NCBI GenBank assembly: GCA_008711295.1
Contig: VUYV01000090.1
Span: forward strand, 2,177,124 to 2,241,123
Direction of reading: 5' to 3'
Origin: Anarhynchus alexandrinus
Taxonomy: Eukaryota > Chordata > Aves > Charadriiformes > Charadriidae
DNA: 64,000 bases
The position numbers and the translations under genes were made by a program. Position 1 is the stretch's first letter. The number at the start of each line of letters is the position of its first letter. The notes under the pieces were generated by a model, which ran no database searches, was not told the origin of the DNA, and saw only the letters and a program-made list of their open reading frames with translations. Below, piece by piece: positions 26,384-37,573 of the stretch.

Positions 26384-27108
26384 ACCACAGATAAAAAGGT
26401 GCAGCTATAATTTAGTCCCACAGTGTTTAATGCGATTTATATGCATCTTTTGCTCTCTCAAAATCAGAAGATCAGGGGATTTGGCTTGTAAATACAGCAT
26501 GCTGCAAGCAAGACAATCTACACTACCTCCATAGTTCACACATGGGAATTCCTTCACATATGGCTGAGTCAGTATATATAGAGCTAAGCAAAAAGATTTG
26601 ACTGCCTTTGAAGAAGGAGTTTGATTATAAAACCAAACATAAAATAGCAAGGCAATAAAAATCTCCCTCTAACACAGTCTGAAGTCAACATGAGATTTTA
26701 AAAATACTCATGTATTTAGTCCAATCTTTCACTCTGGAAATAAAGTACCCCTATTGGTCCATGTAAAAAGTTGAGCTTGAAATGTTATTTACCTGTATTC
26801 ATAATTTATTGGTTGAATGGGCAAAAATAAATTAAAATAAATAAATAGAACTCCAAAGAAACATACTTTCTGTCTGTGTTTTGCTTTGTTTTGCTTTTTT
26901 TATGTTGGCAGGTAAAGGGAATTCTTTCACAGATGTTGGCAATACAGTAAAGCATGGGTGATAAAACTAAATGTGGAAAATTGCTGCATAGCACAAAAAT
27001 AGTGAAATTGGAAATTGTTTCTGTGACATTATGCTTCCAGTAGACTAATATTCCATATGAACCTGTTTGAAAGCTTTATTTTCATTGTGCAGCGTTTTAA
27101 AATGGATT

Positions 27109-27123
27109 ACACACACACACACA
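27109..27123 (+). repeat. (AC)n microsatellite, short
   Basis: Seven and a half AC units. Confidence 0.95.
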
Positions 27124-30100
27124 AAATTCTGTTTAGGTGTTTGTTGTTATGAACAAACAAATATGTGAACTTATTTTAAATTGCTTCACACTGGATAAAA
27201 TGAATAAAAGCATTTGTGATGATCAGGATAAAAAATGTAAAAGAATGAGCGGGAAAAAAGCTGTCAGGAAAATTAGTTCATATAAGGCTTTGTTTTTTCT
27301 ACTAGATACTGCAAAACATTTGGCTGTTCTGAGATCTCTTAAGTAGGGTGAAGTTTAATGTGCGTTTTGACATTGATGCCACAATCCTCTCTGAGGCCAT
27401 CAGCTCTACACAGCTCTCAAAGGGACACAAGGAAATGATGATTCATGCAAGGGCAATAGCTTTGTCTATACAAAGTTTTCACTCGGATGATGTCTAAGTT
27501 GGCATCAGGGAATTCCAGAGGAAACTTTATCTTACAACACCCCTGTCTTCATCCTGAGCTTGTATATTGTGTAGTTGGATGCACTGTGATAGGCCTGGCA
27601 CTCAATGTTCCCCCTTGGAAATGTCATAAAAGCAACCTCAGGCAGGCAATATGGCCAAAGGCCTTCCTAAAGGAGCCCATACTTAATCTTCTGGAAGGGC
27701 TGGTGGGATGTACGGGCGTTCATACCTCAGACTGCCGCCAAGAGGTGCTATGGGCATAGGAAGCACAGGCATGGCTTGTGCTAGCCTTCAGCCCCTGCAT
27801 GGCCCAGCCACCTGAGGTGCACTACAGAGCAACCTCTCTCTTACAGGAGTTGCTCTGTGCTGGTAGGAGCCCAGTACTAATCTGGTGAACTGTTAGGATA
27901 ACCTGTACCGCGTGCCTCTCCTCACCAGGCCCAGACTTTGAATGATGAGCCCGGTTCCTGAGTATGCCTGAAAGTGCTGATCCTGACATGAATCCAGGAA
28001 ATTCCAGGAAATTTCTTTCTTATTTTCCCAAGGGATGTTACACATAGTGATACTATGCACCATAATTCCTTTGTACAATGGGTTGCTGGCCTTGAGAGCT
28101 TAGAAATCTTTGCTTTGCTGGGAAGAAGTTAGTATCTCAGTTCTTCACCTGTCTAATACACATCTATGCTAGGTATTATCGGTATTGTGCACTGTGAGTT
28201 GGGAAGTGCATACTCGTGATTAGGTCTGGGCCAGGCAAGCTCGGAAGTCAAGAGAAGGTCTTGTCAAGAACCAAGAAGCCTAGGATCAGACGAAGCCAAG
28301 GCTCAAAATCAGGAGACACTGGATTAAAGAGCTGAGGTAAGTAGGCAGGAGTATAGCTGTATGCAAGTAGCCCACAGGGTAATTAACAGCACGTGGCAGA
28401 ATTACCTTCTAGATGTTGCTAGTTGGCTATATATTGGCTTGGCTCTCTCCACCTTGTTAGACTACTGGTTGCTGGAGAAGAACACTTGGCTGTTAGGGGA
28501 CTTGGAGACACAGTGGGGTTTTCTTCACTTGCATTAGTGCCTTGCTCAGTTACAGCAGCACGGGTGAGAAGTTCCTGTGATGAATACGAACACTGGTGCT
28601 GAGCAAAAAGCTTTCACAGCCGTACGTAGCTTCCAACACACCGCTGCCCTTTAGTGTGCACACCGGGCCCTTCTGTACCTGTGCCAGAGGGAGATCTGCA
28701 CACTTTGCTTTTAGAAAGAGCTCAGGGACCCTGCTTGCTTTCACATTTCCTGACATCTAAACAGTCTTATTTCATAGCCTTTGTATGGTTTTGTTTGTTT
28801 ATTTTATTATTTATGTCCAGTATGTCAATTTTTGTAAAGGAACACCTCAGAGTTCTTCAAACTGCCGTCCATGAATGCAGCTTTCTCATCACTCAGTACT
28901 GGTGCTGACTGGCAGAACTGCCTCTTGGCATCATGGTGTCTGAAGTCATTCCTGGCAGAAGCTGTTTTAAACTCTTAACTGAAAATGCGGCATCTAAGTT
29001 CCTGAGGAAGCACTAAAGATGTAATGAAAAATGTCATGCACAGCTTAAAAGGGATTTGTGCAACCCCATGTACCAAGTGAAACCACGCTGGTAATTGCAA
29101 AGAAGAAACCATTGACAATATTATTGTGGAATCTGGCATGGTTGTTGCCCAAGGCTAAATATGAAATCCTTGAAAAAATAGGCTAGTGTTACAGGAACTA
29201 TAAGACTATATGGGAATTACAAATATCAGAAGCGAAAAAAAGAAGTTTGTTTAGGAAGTAGAACAAAGCACCTCAGCTTCTGCAATCAAAGACTCACATA
29301 AGAAACTCAGCAGTCTGTGAAATATGTAAGTCTTGTTTGATGGAATTGACATAGCAAATGAATCAGTTGGGTGTTTTCGTATTTTAATTTTTCAATATTT
29401 ATCTAAATAGTTCCCAAAAACTGTTACCTCATTACTTTCCAAATCTTCAAAGAGATCTCTTTTTCATGAGACAACTAGAAGAAATACTAAATGACAAAGT
29501 ATGGAGAGATTTGAGGATAGTTTTCATATAGAGCTGAAACTGTCCGTGTAAAAGTTGAGAGGTGAAAAAAGTTGCAAGTGCTTGACTTAGAAATGTGGGC
29601 AGAGGATGCTGGAATGAATAATGTGGGACTGAAAGGGCAGTTCTAAAGTGTGTGTATGAGAGAGTAAGTGTTTGCAAGAAATATATGGTGCCTTTTATTT
29701 CACCCTGCAGTGCTTCGTCGTTATATGAGTTGTTGAGGGTGGTAGAGTCTGTGAGGAAGCACGACTAACCTCTACTGCTCTTTTTTTATACCCGTCTCCT
29801 ATGTGTCTTTTGGCTGTTTACATCTTCTCTGTGTTTTAGTTTCACTATCCATTAACAATGTCACACTCACAGTTTATCTTTTGTTCTGATGTTTCCTAGG
29901 ATGGTAGAATGGTTTGGCTTGGCACTATCAAATCCTGTGAGCAAAATTAGATAGACACTATGCAACACTGAGGGAATTAGATGAGAGCTGGTACAGTGAG
30001 CACAAGAAGTTACACTAGGACACCTGTACCCACTACTTTGTGGTTAAAGTCTCACTAATTTCTCACCAAAGGAGCTCCAAGAACTGAAACTTCATACATT

Positions 30101-31417
30101 GGCTCTATGGGAGACTCCATCATCACAGTTAAAGTGGTGATATTTTTCTGAGGGAGCTTGTACTCTATCAATTAGAGTGTTATTGAAAGAATAAGAATTA
30201 GCCTTTATGTGTCTTGAGGCAGAGATTTTGCCTTCCTTTATAGCTGAACAGTGAATAGGATTTATTTTTTTTTTTTACAACGACTGTGAATAGCAGAATT
30301 GGTATCTTATATGTATTTGAATTAAGCAAGGCTTGTGGGACTATAAGCAGACCATCCACTACCTGCTTGATTTAGCTATTGTATGCACTTCTCGTTGACG
30401 GTGGAAAGTGCCTGTCTTTGACTGGGAGGCCTGAATCATCCATCATTCCCTTAACCCTAAACTTTGGATTAAACCTGTAGTAGGCATGAATGGTAGAAAT
30501 ACGGTATGGATCTAGAAAAGTGAAGAAGAATACTGGTAGTATTACAGCTGGATAAGTAATGGTGAGAAAAGAAGTATTTCTAATATTTTATTTGAAAACC
30601 TCCTGGAGACTTTAAGATCATTCTGAAAATACTGCATTGGCAGTTAGGGTCATCACAAAGACTGCAGTAGCACTGCCATAATAATATCATCCTGGTTTGT
30701 ATGTTATGCAGTCTTCTTAAATGAGGTTATTGGTGGACTGAAGACTACAGAGAATGAAAGTTTCTCCACAGAGCAGCAAGAAGAGGGGTGAGCATCAGTT
30801 GCTTCTCAGTGCTCCACCAGTATAAATCAGCTGCATTTTGAGGTTTTCTAATCCTTTTCAGGATTCAAACATCACTGCGGAGAATGTTTCCAGTTGGCAA
30901 CAGTATCTCCTGATGCTAATACTGTTAATACTGCTTGCTGTTGATGGTTAAAAACAGGTGGGTGCTAACATAGTTCCCAGGGATTATGAGAGTAGGAAAT
31001 TTCAGAAAATGTATATTTGGACAAACTTTTGATGCAAATTCAAAAACACATGTGCTTTTCCAACGCTTATCTGAGCTGTTCAGAACTGATAAATTTGGTA
31101 ATCTGTTGAGGACCTCTATTTAGAGGAGGTGCTGTAGAAATACAAATAAATATCACATATTATAGTTGTTTCCAGCTCTGCTGGTCCTTGCTGTAATAAA
31201 TAATCAGTCTTGTGAACACTTAAAATTATGGAAAAATGATTGGCTGCATTGAAGAAAAAGTTAAAGACTTTAAAAAGGACCTTTCTTATGTAATGGTGTG
31301 GTGCTTTTTTTGCTCTACTACATAAAATAGAACCTGGACAGCACTGACCATGTACTGACAGCCACTTCTAATCTTGTCTAAGATGTAGTTCAACTGCTAC
31401 ATAAAATTAAAATACTT

Positions 31418-31436
31418 CCCCCCCCCGCCCCCCCCC
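31418..31436 (+). repeat. C-rich tract (G tract on minus strand)
   Basis: Nineteen bases of C interrupted by one G at 31427, followed directly by seven A. The minus strand has two runs of nine G separated by a C, which could support G-quadruplex folding. Confidence 0.93.
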
Positions 31437-34400
31437 AAAAAAATTAATCTACCATGTCACTCATGTCCCCAGGGTTACTATTCTCACTAATGTGATGGTG
31501 TAAGAACAAACTTGGTAACATACAAGGATGGAGAAGTTAATAGTCTGTCCTGGAGAAAGGGGTGGAAATAACTCTAGCTTTGCAGCATCCATTTCCCTAG
31601 AGGAACAATGTTTTATATGGTTCATAAAAAGAGAGAAGTACCATCCAAAGACTGCTACTGCTCTTACGGAGATTTAAGCGGTTTCTGAAGTAGAGACAGA
31701 AAAACAGGGAGAATTTAGAGTACAGAATGGGAAATTTTGAAGCAGCAACTCTTGATGTAGCCAAGTAGGAGGAGAAGGCTTGGGCTGAACTTCCTCTTGT
31801 TGTGTCTTTGCTCATGCATCCAAACCTCAGGAAAGAACTGAAGCCTGACTTAGCTCAGCATGTTGAAAGGTAATTGCTCTCAGATGGCATGGTGATCTGT
31901 GATAATTGGAACTGTAGTACCAGCTTCAGGGAAGAAATTCTGAGCTCTCTATAGACATTAGGTTTCTTGATAACTCACAGGGAACTAAATGGTTTCCAGA
32001 AGCAAACTATAACTTTTTTAAAGGCTAGAATGCAAGCTGTATTCCATACATCCACATCACGCTTCTTGTGATTGTTGGCTTGGGTTAAACATCTTAATTA
32101 AGCCCTTGAAAACAATCTCAGATACCACCACATGCTAATGCAACTCCAAGTCCACTGCAGTAGCTCATTTCGGGGTGGAAGGGGAAAGGAGATATGGGAA
32201 TTCTCCTTTGGGAAATAAGGCATCCTTGATGCTTTCTTCCTGAAGAGGAATATGGCTATTTTAAACCCAGGGACTCAAAGGGGCCTATCTGCATGGCATA
32301 AGGTACATGAGGTGGTCGGATTTTGGAGGGCTAGTTTAAGTGATTCTTCAGCATGCTGCTTTGGGTAGAAAGTGATGATCCATGGTCATGGAAGGGTATG
32401 CTCAAGTGCTACAACTCATTGGTACTTCTGCTGTGCTGCCTCTCTGGCCAGCCCCCTCTCAGTTCTGGGCCGTGGCATCCAACTCTGGAGCCTTTCAAAG
32501 CAACAGACACTGCACAAAAAGTAGATGGTGCTGTCTACCTGTCTTGTGATGTAGAAAATAAGAGCCTTGACTTACAGTTATTGCCGAAATAGTGATTTAT
32601 AGCTGTAAGCACTTAATAATGCTAAAAGCATTTTGTGAATTAGGTGGAACGAATAAACCAACAACTTCCATTTTGCAGAGCGGGCAAAACTGCTTTCACA
32701 ACAAATGACTTCAGAGCTTATTAAAAGAGAAAACTGCAACTTTAATAAAGACACAGGCAAGTAGAGCCAAGAGTGAGTGGGAAATAATGCCTCTGCCTAT
32801 CTTTAAACAAAACAAAGTGATAGCGGGAGTAAAAAATGAGTAAATAAATAAAATGCCATGAGAAGGGTCAAACTTTTCCTAAGTAACACCTACAAGTCAT
32901 GTGTCAAACCTCTCTTCTGTATATCTGAATTCATGAATAAAATATCCTAATTCATAAGTGCTAAGTTAAAAAACAAACAACAAAGAAAGCATATTTAAAA
33001 CCTCACAAGAGCACTGGATTGGAGAGATGAGATAAACATATCCCTCCAAGTTTTAATATGCTTTGTCCTGTCTTCTTCAGCTCAACATATGATCACAAAC
33101 CCAGAATGCATATGCCGAGCTTTTAAAAAACACAGCTCAACCTGTCCTGTGTCAAAACATGTACTTCTGTGTGTTAACAGGAAAAATGCCTTCTATTGGA
33201 AGGCATGAAATTGTCCTGAGCCAGAGACCCTACACAAAACCTAAACATTTCATCTAGTTTCTGATTGACGGGCAAAACCTCACTCAGATCTTTTTTAGCT
33301 GTTTTGGTCCTCTCTCTTCTATATTTTTTTTTTTTTTTTTGAGTAGCACCTCCTTGGTAGTTATGGGCCTGTCAACACGGGCCTTATAAATGTTTTCAGG
33401 GCTTTGTAGTTCGTCTGTGTGAGAACTTGCATCAGTCCAAAACCTGACTCAATAGGTCTAAGCCTTCGGCTTTGCACCACTGCCTTGTTCCTAAACTCAC
33501 CGTTTATTCACGGAGCCTCCTCGGTTCAGTTGGCATTGGGGAGTTATAGTCTACATTCAGCCTAGGTAGAAAAAATAATTTTGTCAACAATAGATGTTTG
33601 TTTTAAGAAACTGCTTTAGTGTTTTGCTAGATGCACTCACTTTTGAACTTAGTGAATTTGCATGAGTTTTCATTCTAGGATCATTTTATTTAGGGCTTTC
33701 TTGTTTCTCTGAAGTGTAGAAATCTTTCTGCTTTCCTGAACAGTTAAAGTTATTTTATGGAATAGTACAAGATTACAATAGAACAAGAGTAATTTGTTGC
33801 AGACGTGCATATTTAGAGTTTACCGTAACTTTTATTATCTGCACTAATGCATAAAGTCATTAAGGTTTGAGGATATCATTTAGGGATCTCTCAGGAATTT
33901 CACACATTCATATTTAAATCATCATTGTCATTCTTTCAATTCCTAACTCAGTGTATGTTCCAGCTTTTTAATAGCAGCTAGTATCGCTTTCAGTGACTCT
34001 TAATTTTAGGGGATTCAGAAAGTAATTTTGCCTCGGCAATATTGCTTCTTATTTTTTATATCCCACAGCTAGGGAGGGAAGAGGAATTATCTGTTTTGAT
34101 AGTAGCACAGCTTGTCCAGGCCATTTCTGGTTCAATGCAAAGACCACTGATGAAATTACAGCTTTAGAGATTCTTTATATGTAAGAGCTTTGGATACATT
34201 TCATGTAGAATGATTCAGTGATTTATGTTCTGGGCATGCAAAGTGATGTCCAGGGCTTCCTTACTTACACTCTTAATTTGGTCAGTCTGTTTGCACTAGG
34301 AGAGACTGTATTTTGAAAAAGGGTGTGACATACAAGTCTGAAAGACTGATAAATGAACTATCTTCTTCGCTTCACATTTAAAAGGATCTGGCATTTCACC

Positions 34401-35260
34401 ACTGCAAAATTTGAAGCAACTATCTTCTGCCTCACTCTCTGCTATTTCTAGATTTTCAGTTATTTGCACCTGGTCTTCCTGTGCCAGTGGATTCAGCAGA
34501 GGGGTGCGCCCAACTGAAAACCATCATGAAGAGATGGAGACAATGCTTGGCTCAGGACAATGAATGCACAACCTCAGCTCTCTAGACACGGGCTACAAAA
34601 CAGAAAGAAGCTTTAACGTAAAGCACAAACAATGTAATAAATCTCAATGCAAAGCTGCTTAGAGTGGTATTCCTCAATATCTCATACCAGCTTTCTAGTT
34701 ATCTGGAACCTCCTCCTGCTGTCACTGACAAGAAGGTATTTTGCCAGTGGCATTGGTAGGAGACAGTTTGCTTCCGTTCTGGTGTGGAAATCAGTCCAAG
34801 AGTATCTTGTGTTTTATATAATGCTTTATCCTGATAGAGCCCTTGAGCATTTCACAAACAATTCAGTTGCGGTTTTGCCACAAGCCTTGGGCAAAGCACA
34901 GCTCATTGTGTTTCTTTCCTCCCACACCAGACAGGCTGAGAGTTACAAACTGGTATTTAGGTTCCTTCTTGCACCCAGTAAGCACTGCCTGGGGAAGACT
35001 GGATGCCTCGAGAGATTTAGGAACCAGAACAGTCAACAGGGAGTCACATGTTTGGTCTAATAACACAATGCAAAGCACTGCTGTGTTAAATCCTAAATCC
35101 CACCCTCTCCATCCATACAACTCTACAAAGAAAAAACACTCCCTCCCTAGGAATTGCAGCCCCCAATATTTTCTTTTTAAGGTAGCTTGCCTACAAGCTA
35201 TCTGCCAAAAAAAGAGTCATTGTTTGCATTCCAGTGTAGGAAGGCAAGTCTTGCAGTAGG

Positions 35261-35331
35261 ACAATCTCAGTGGCTAGAACACTGATCCAAGATGGAGGAG
35301 ATAGTGGTTGATTCTTGTCTTCACCTGGCTG
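35261..35331 (+). mobile_element. MIR/CORE-SINE-type element, tRNA-like head
   Basis: The segment resembles the tRNA-derived head of an old amniote MIR-type SINE. It shows TCTCAGTGGCTAGAACACTG (a decayed A box), then GAGGAGAT, and GGTTGATTCTTGTC (a decayed B box; intact tRNAs have GGTTCRANTCC). Such elements were transcribed by RNA polymerase III and moved by L2 machinery. The body after the head is not recognisable, so the copy is truncated or diverged. A true tRNA gene is unlikely because the stems do not pair. Confidence 0.62.
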
Positions 35332-35872
35332 TTGAAGACACCCACATCTTCCAAAAGTGAGCACTCCCTATGGATATTGGCTATACTCCCCTCCTTTTTG
35401 TTGATGCTGTTCCACTTAATGGGAATTTGTTGCAGATTAACTGGCCCAGTGAGGGGGAACATGATACTTAGTGTACTTTTGAACACTTATCAGGGAAAAG
35501 AAAAGGACTGGGTTTAAGTTACCACCTTGAAGAGGGTTTGTGTTTTACATAAACCAGCTATTAGATGAAGTACCTATGCTGACTTTGGAGCAAGACCTGA
35601 AACTTGGAACTTTGTCTTCCCTCATCTATTGTAGCCGTTAACTAAAGAAACAAAATTCTCTGCTTTTCCTCCACAGGCAGCATCAAAATCAGTGTTCTCT
35701 GTACTGCGTTACGTATTTGGGGTCTTCTGAGAATTAGCTTTTCCAGGAAGCCTGGCAGATGGGCCTAATGGTGACCACAGTTTCAAGGATTACAGTTTTG
35801 ATGTGGCTGATGTTTAGGCATTAAACACCTCCCTTGGATGTGTATCTAAGCAACTGATCCAACTTCACCAAA

Positions 35873-35962
35873 GAAGTTTGATCTTCTCACTTCAGAACTC
35901 AAATCCAGACCTTTCAAGCTTCTGACTAATATTGAAGCACGAGGTCATCCTTCCTCTCCCGC
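35873..35962 (-). mobile_element. MIR/CORE-SINE-type element, head region
   Basis: On this strand the order AAGTTTGATC, CAGAACTCAAATCCAGACC, GACTAATATTGAAGCACGAGG and TCATCCTTCCTCTCCC follows an inverted MIR head: consensus copies read roughly GAACTGAACCCAGATCTCC...TAGTGC..TAACCACT..GCCATCC. Divergence is high. It lies about 0.5 kb from another SINE head in the opposite orientation. Confidence 0.5.
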
Positions 35963-36100
35963 TGTTCCTATCCACTGTTGAAATATGTTATCTCCCCAGT
36001 AGGACATGGAGCTTTTTAGCTGTTAAGGCAACACTATACAGAAAGCAGGATATTGTATCTGTTTGAAATGGCCTTAGGAATGCAACCATCATAGGTAATT

Positions 36101-36150
36101 CTGTGAAAAGCACCTTGGGACATCTGAGCTTTAAAATGGTTGTGGTCATA
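36101..36150 (+). repeat. Possible L2/SINE 3' tail
   Basis: The block CTGTGAAAAGCACCTTGGGA followed by CATCTGAGCTTTAAAATGG resembles the tails shared by ancient amniote SINEs and L2-like LINEs, which typically read GTGAAGCGCTTTGGGAT..CTGATGAAAGGCGC. The match is short. It sits inside a local cluster of similar remnants, which raises the likelihood somewhat. Confidence 0.3.
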
Positions 36151-37054
36151 ATGTTATGCCGATATTCAAAAGACACCATCATTAAAAAAAAAGGCAAAAC
36201 AAAAACCACACGCACGCTCTTGCCCCCTCGGATCATGTTGGGCAGTGATTCAACACTGACTCAGACCTTTCTACTGAGACAGCCACGCTGTTTCCTGCAG
36301 CAGGAAAGAATCTCAGGAAATGGGAACCCTACAATTCCAGGCACAAAGTAGTGGCCTTGGGTCCCCTTTGTACTTTCACAGAAGGGCCCATTAACATTAA
36401 TCAGCTTTAGGGACACAGCAGCTAAGGAACAGTTCAAAAGAGAATGCTAATTTACAGTTTAAGAATCTTTGTTGGTTTTGGTGTCTCTCTCGCTCTCTTT
36501 TTTTTTTTTTAAGGAGGGGAAACTACAAGCTATTCCCAAAGGAAAGGGAAGGGATGATAGTGCCTGTAGATCAATCTGAAACATGAGCACCTGCGAAACA
36601 GTCACTGAGCTGCACAAGGAGGGGTGTGAGGCTCTGTGTCCATGGCTAGGGGGTTCAGGTGAGCGTGGGCAGTTCAGGACTTCTTTTTTCCACAGTTTAA
36701 ACTGTCTTGGGAGGCAGGACAGCTTTTCTCCTGGCCTTGGGATTGTCATAAAACTCTGCAGAGGGGCATGGTAGTGACTGAAAAGGTGAAGTATGCTTTC
36801 CTATCTCACACATACTTTGGCTAGGTGCATTTCTGGGAGCCCAGAAGTTATTTTTGAGTGCTGTAGTTTCAAAATAAGGCTACCATTTGGCATAGGAGAG
36901 CTGATACTATTTTTCCTTCAGCAGCTGCATTTCAAAAGTGAGCCCTGCTCACCTACTTGAAAAAAAAACTTTATAAGCATGTACACTCAGGAGACTATTT
37001 AATCCTGAGTGAGTTCAGGCATCTGCCAAACTCTAGTTCAAGGCTTTAAGCCCC

Positions 37055-37163
37055 AAAGAGATGGAGGATTCCAGGTAGATCCTGTGTTTAGCATTTCCTG
37101 CTGGCTCTCTCTAGAAAGATCCCTCCCCTTGCATCTTGATGCCACTAGGTTATCATTCCGACT
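37055..37163 (-). repeat. Possible inverted SINE head
   Basis: The stretch with GATGGAGGATTCCAGGTAGAT and, about 60 bp on, GATGCCACTAGGTTATCATTC resembles an inverted tRNA-SINE head (consensus-like GGGATTTGAACCCAGGTCTCC...CCTAACCACTAGGCTAT). It is weak on its own and supported only by the surrounding cluster of old SINE pieces. Confidence 0.25.
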
Positions 37164-37466
37164 GCTGGTCATTTATAAGGGGCTCAGTACTCAAGCACGA
37201 GCTTGGTATGTATTTTGAAGGGGAGGCATCTAAGCACGAGATGCAGATTTTTTACTTACATGCTACTATGTCCCTTATTTGATCTACCATAGGTAACTCA
37301 ATATATGTTTCGAGCAGTTAAGCAGGAGATGGGAGTTTTGCCCAATGATTTCATGTGTGACTTTCAGAACGTGTGAATGAAATCCTCTTGGTATCTCAGC
37401 CTGTCATCTGTTTTTTTGGATACCCTGCTGTTTATCATGCCTGGCTCCTATTTCAAATTTTTCAGT

Positions 37467-37573
37467 CTGGATTGCAAGCTGTTTTAGACAGAGACCATCT
37501 TTTCTGTGTTTGTCTTATGCTTGATACACAGTGAAGTTCTATCCTCCAATCCTAACTAGTAGCAAATGCTAAT
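37467..37573 (+). repeat. Ancient amniote interspersed repeat, L2/SINE-type tail
   Basis: The sequence shows GGATTGCAAGCTGTTTTAGA, then CAGAGACCATCTTTTCTGTG, TTTGTCTTATGCTTGATACA and a diverged remainder ending in AGCAAATGCTAAT. This follows a common old amniote repeat tail of the form GATTGTAAGCTCTTTGGGGCAG, GGACCATCTTT..TTCTGTG, TTTGTACAGCACCTAGCACA. It is not coding. Family assignment is from memory. Confidence 0.55.

Larger units (their letters stand above)
22333..35260. other. Long stretch with no recognised gene or element
   Basis: AT-rich sequence with scattered microsatellites and the C tract at 31.4 kb. The interval 27480-27880 is GC-richer and holds a featureless 90-codon frame. 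A strong splice-donor look-alike, GAG|GTAAGTAGG, lies at 28334-28342 without a definable exon. I see no other signal. Confidence 0.55.

Noticed and set aside
29896..29930. Possible CR1 tip (GTAGAATGGTTTGGCTTGG)
   Set aside because: Only about 20 bases resemble a CR1 3' end, and the rest does not follow.
34647..35259. Two overlapping 137-138-codon plus frames
   Set aside because: They overlap in different frames, show no domain and run up to an old SINE region.
35261..35331. True tRNA gene
   Set aside because: A- and B-box-like words are present, but the acceptor and anticodon stems do not pair. It is better explained as a SINE head.
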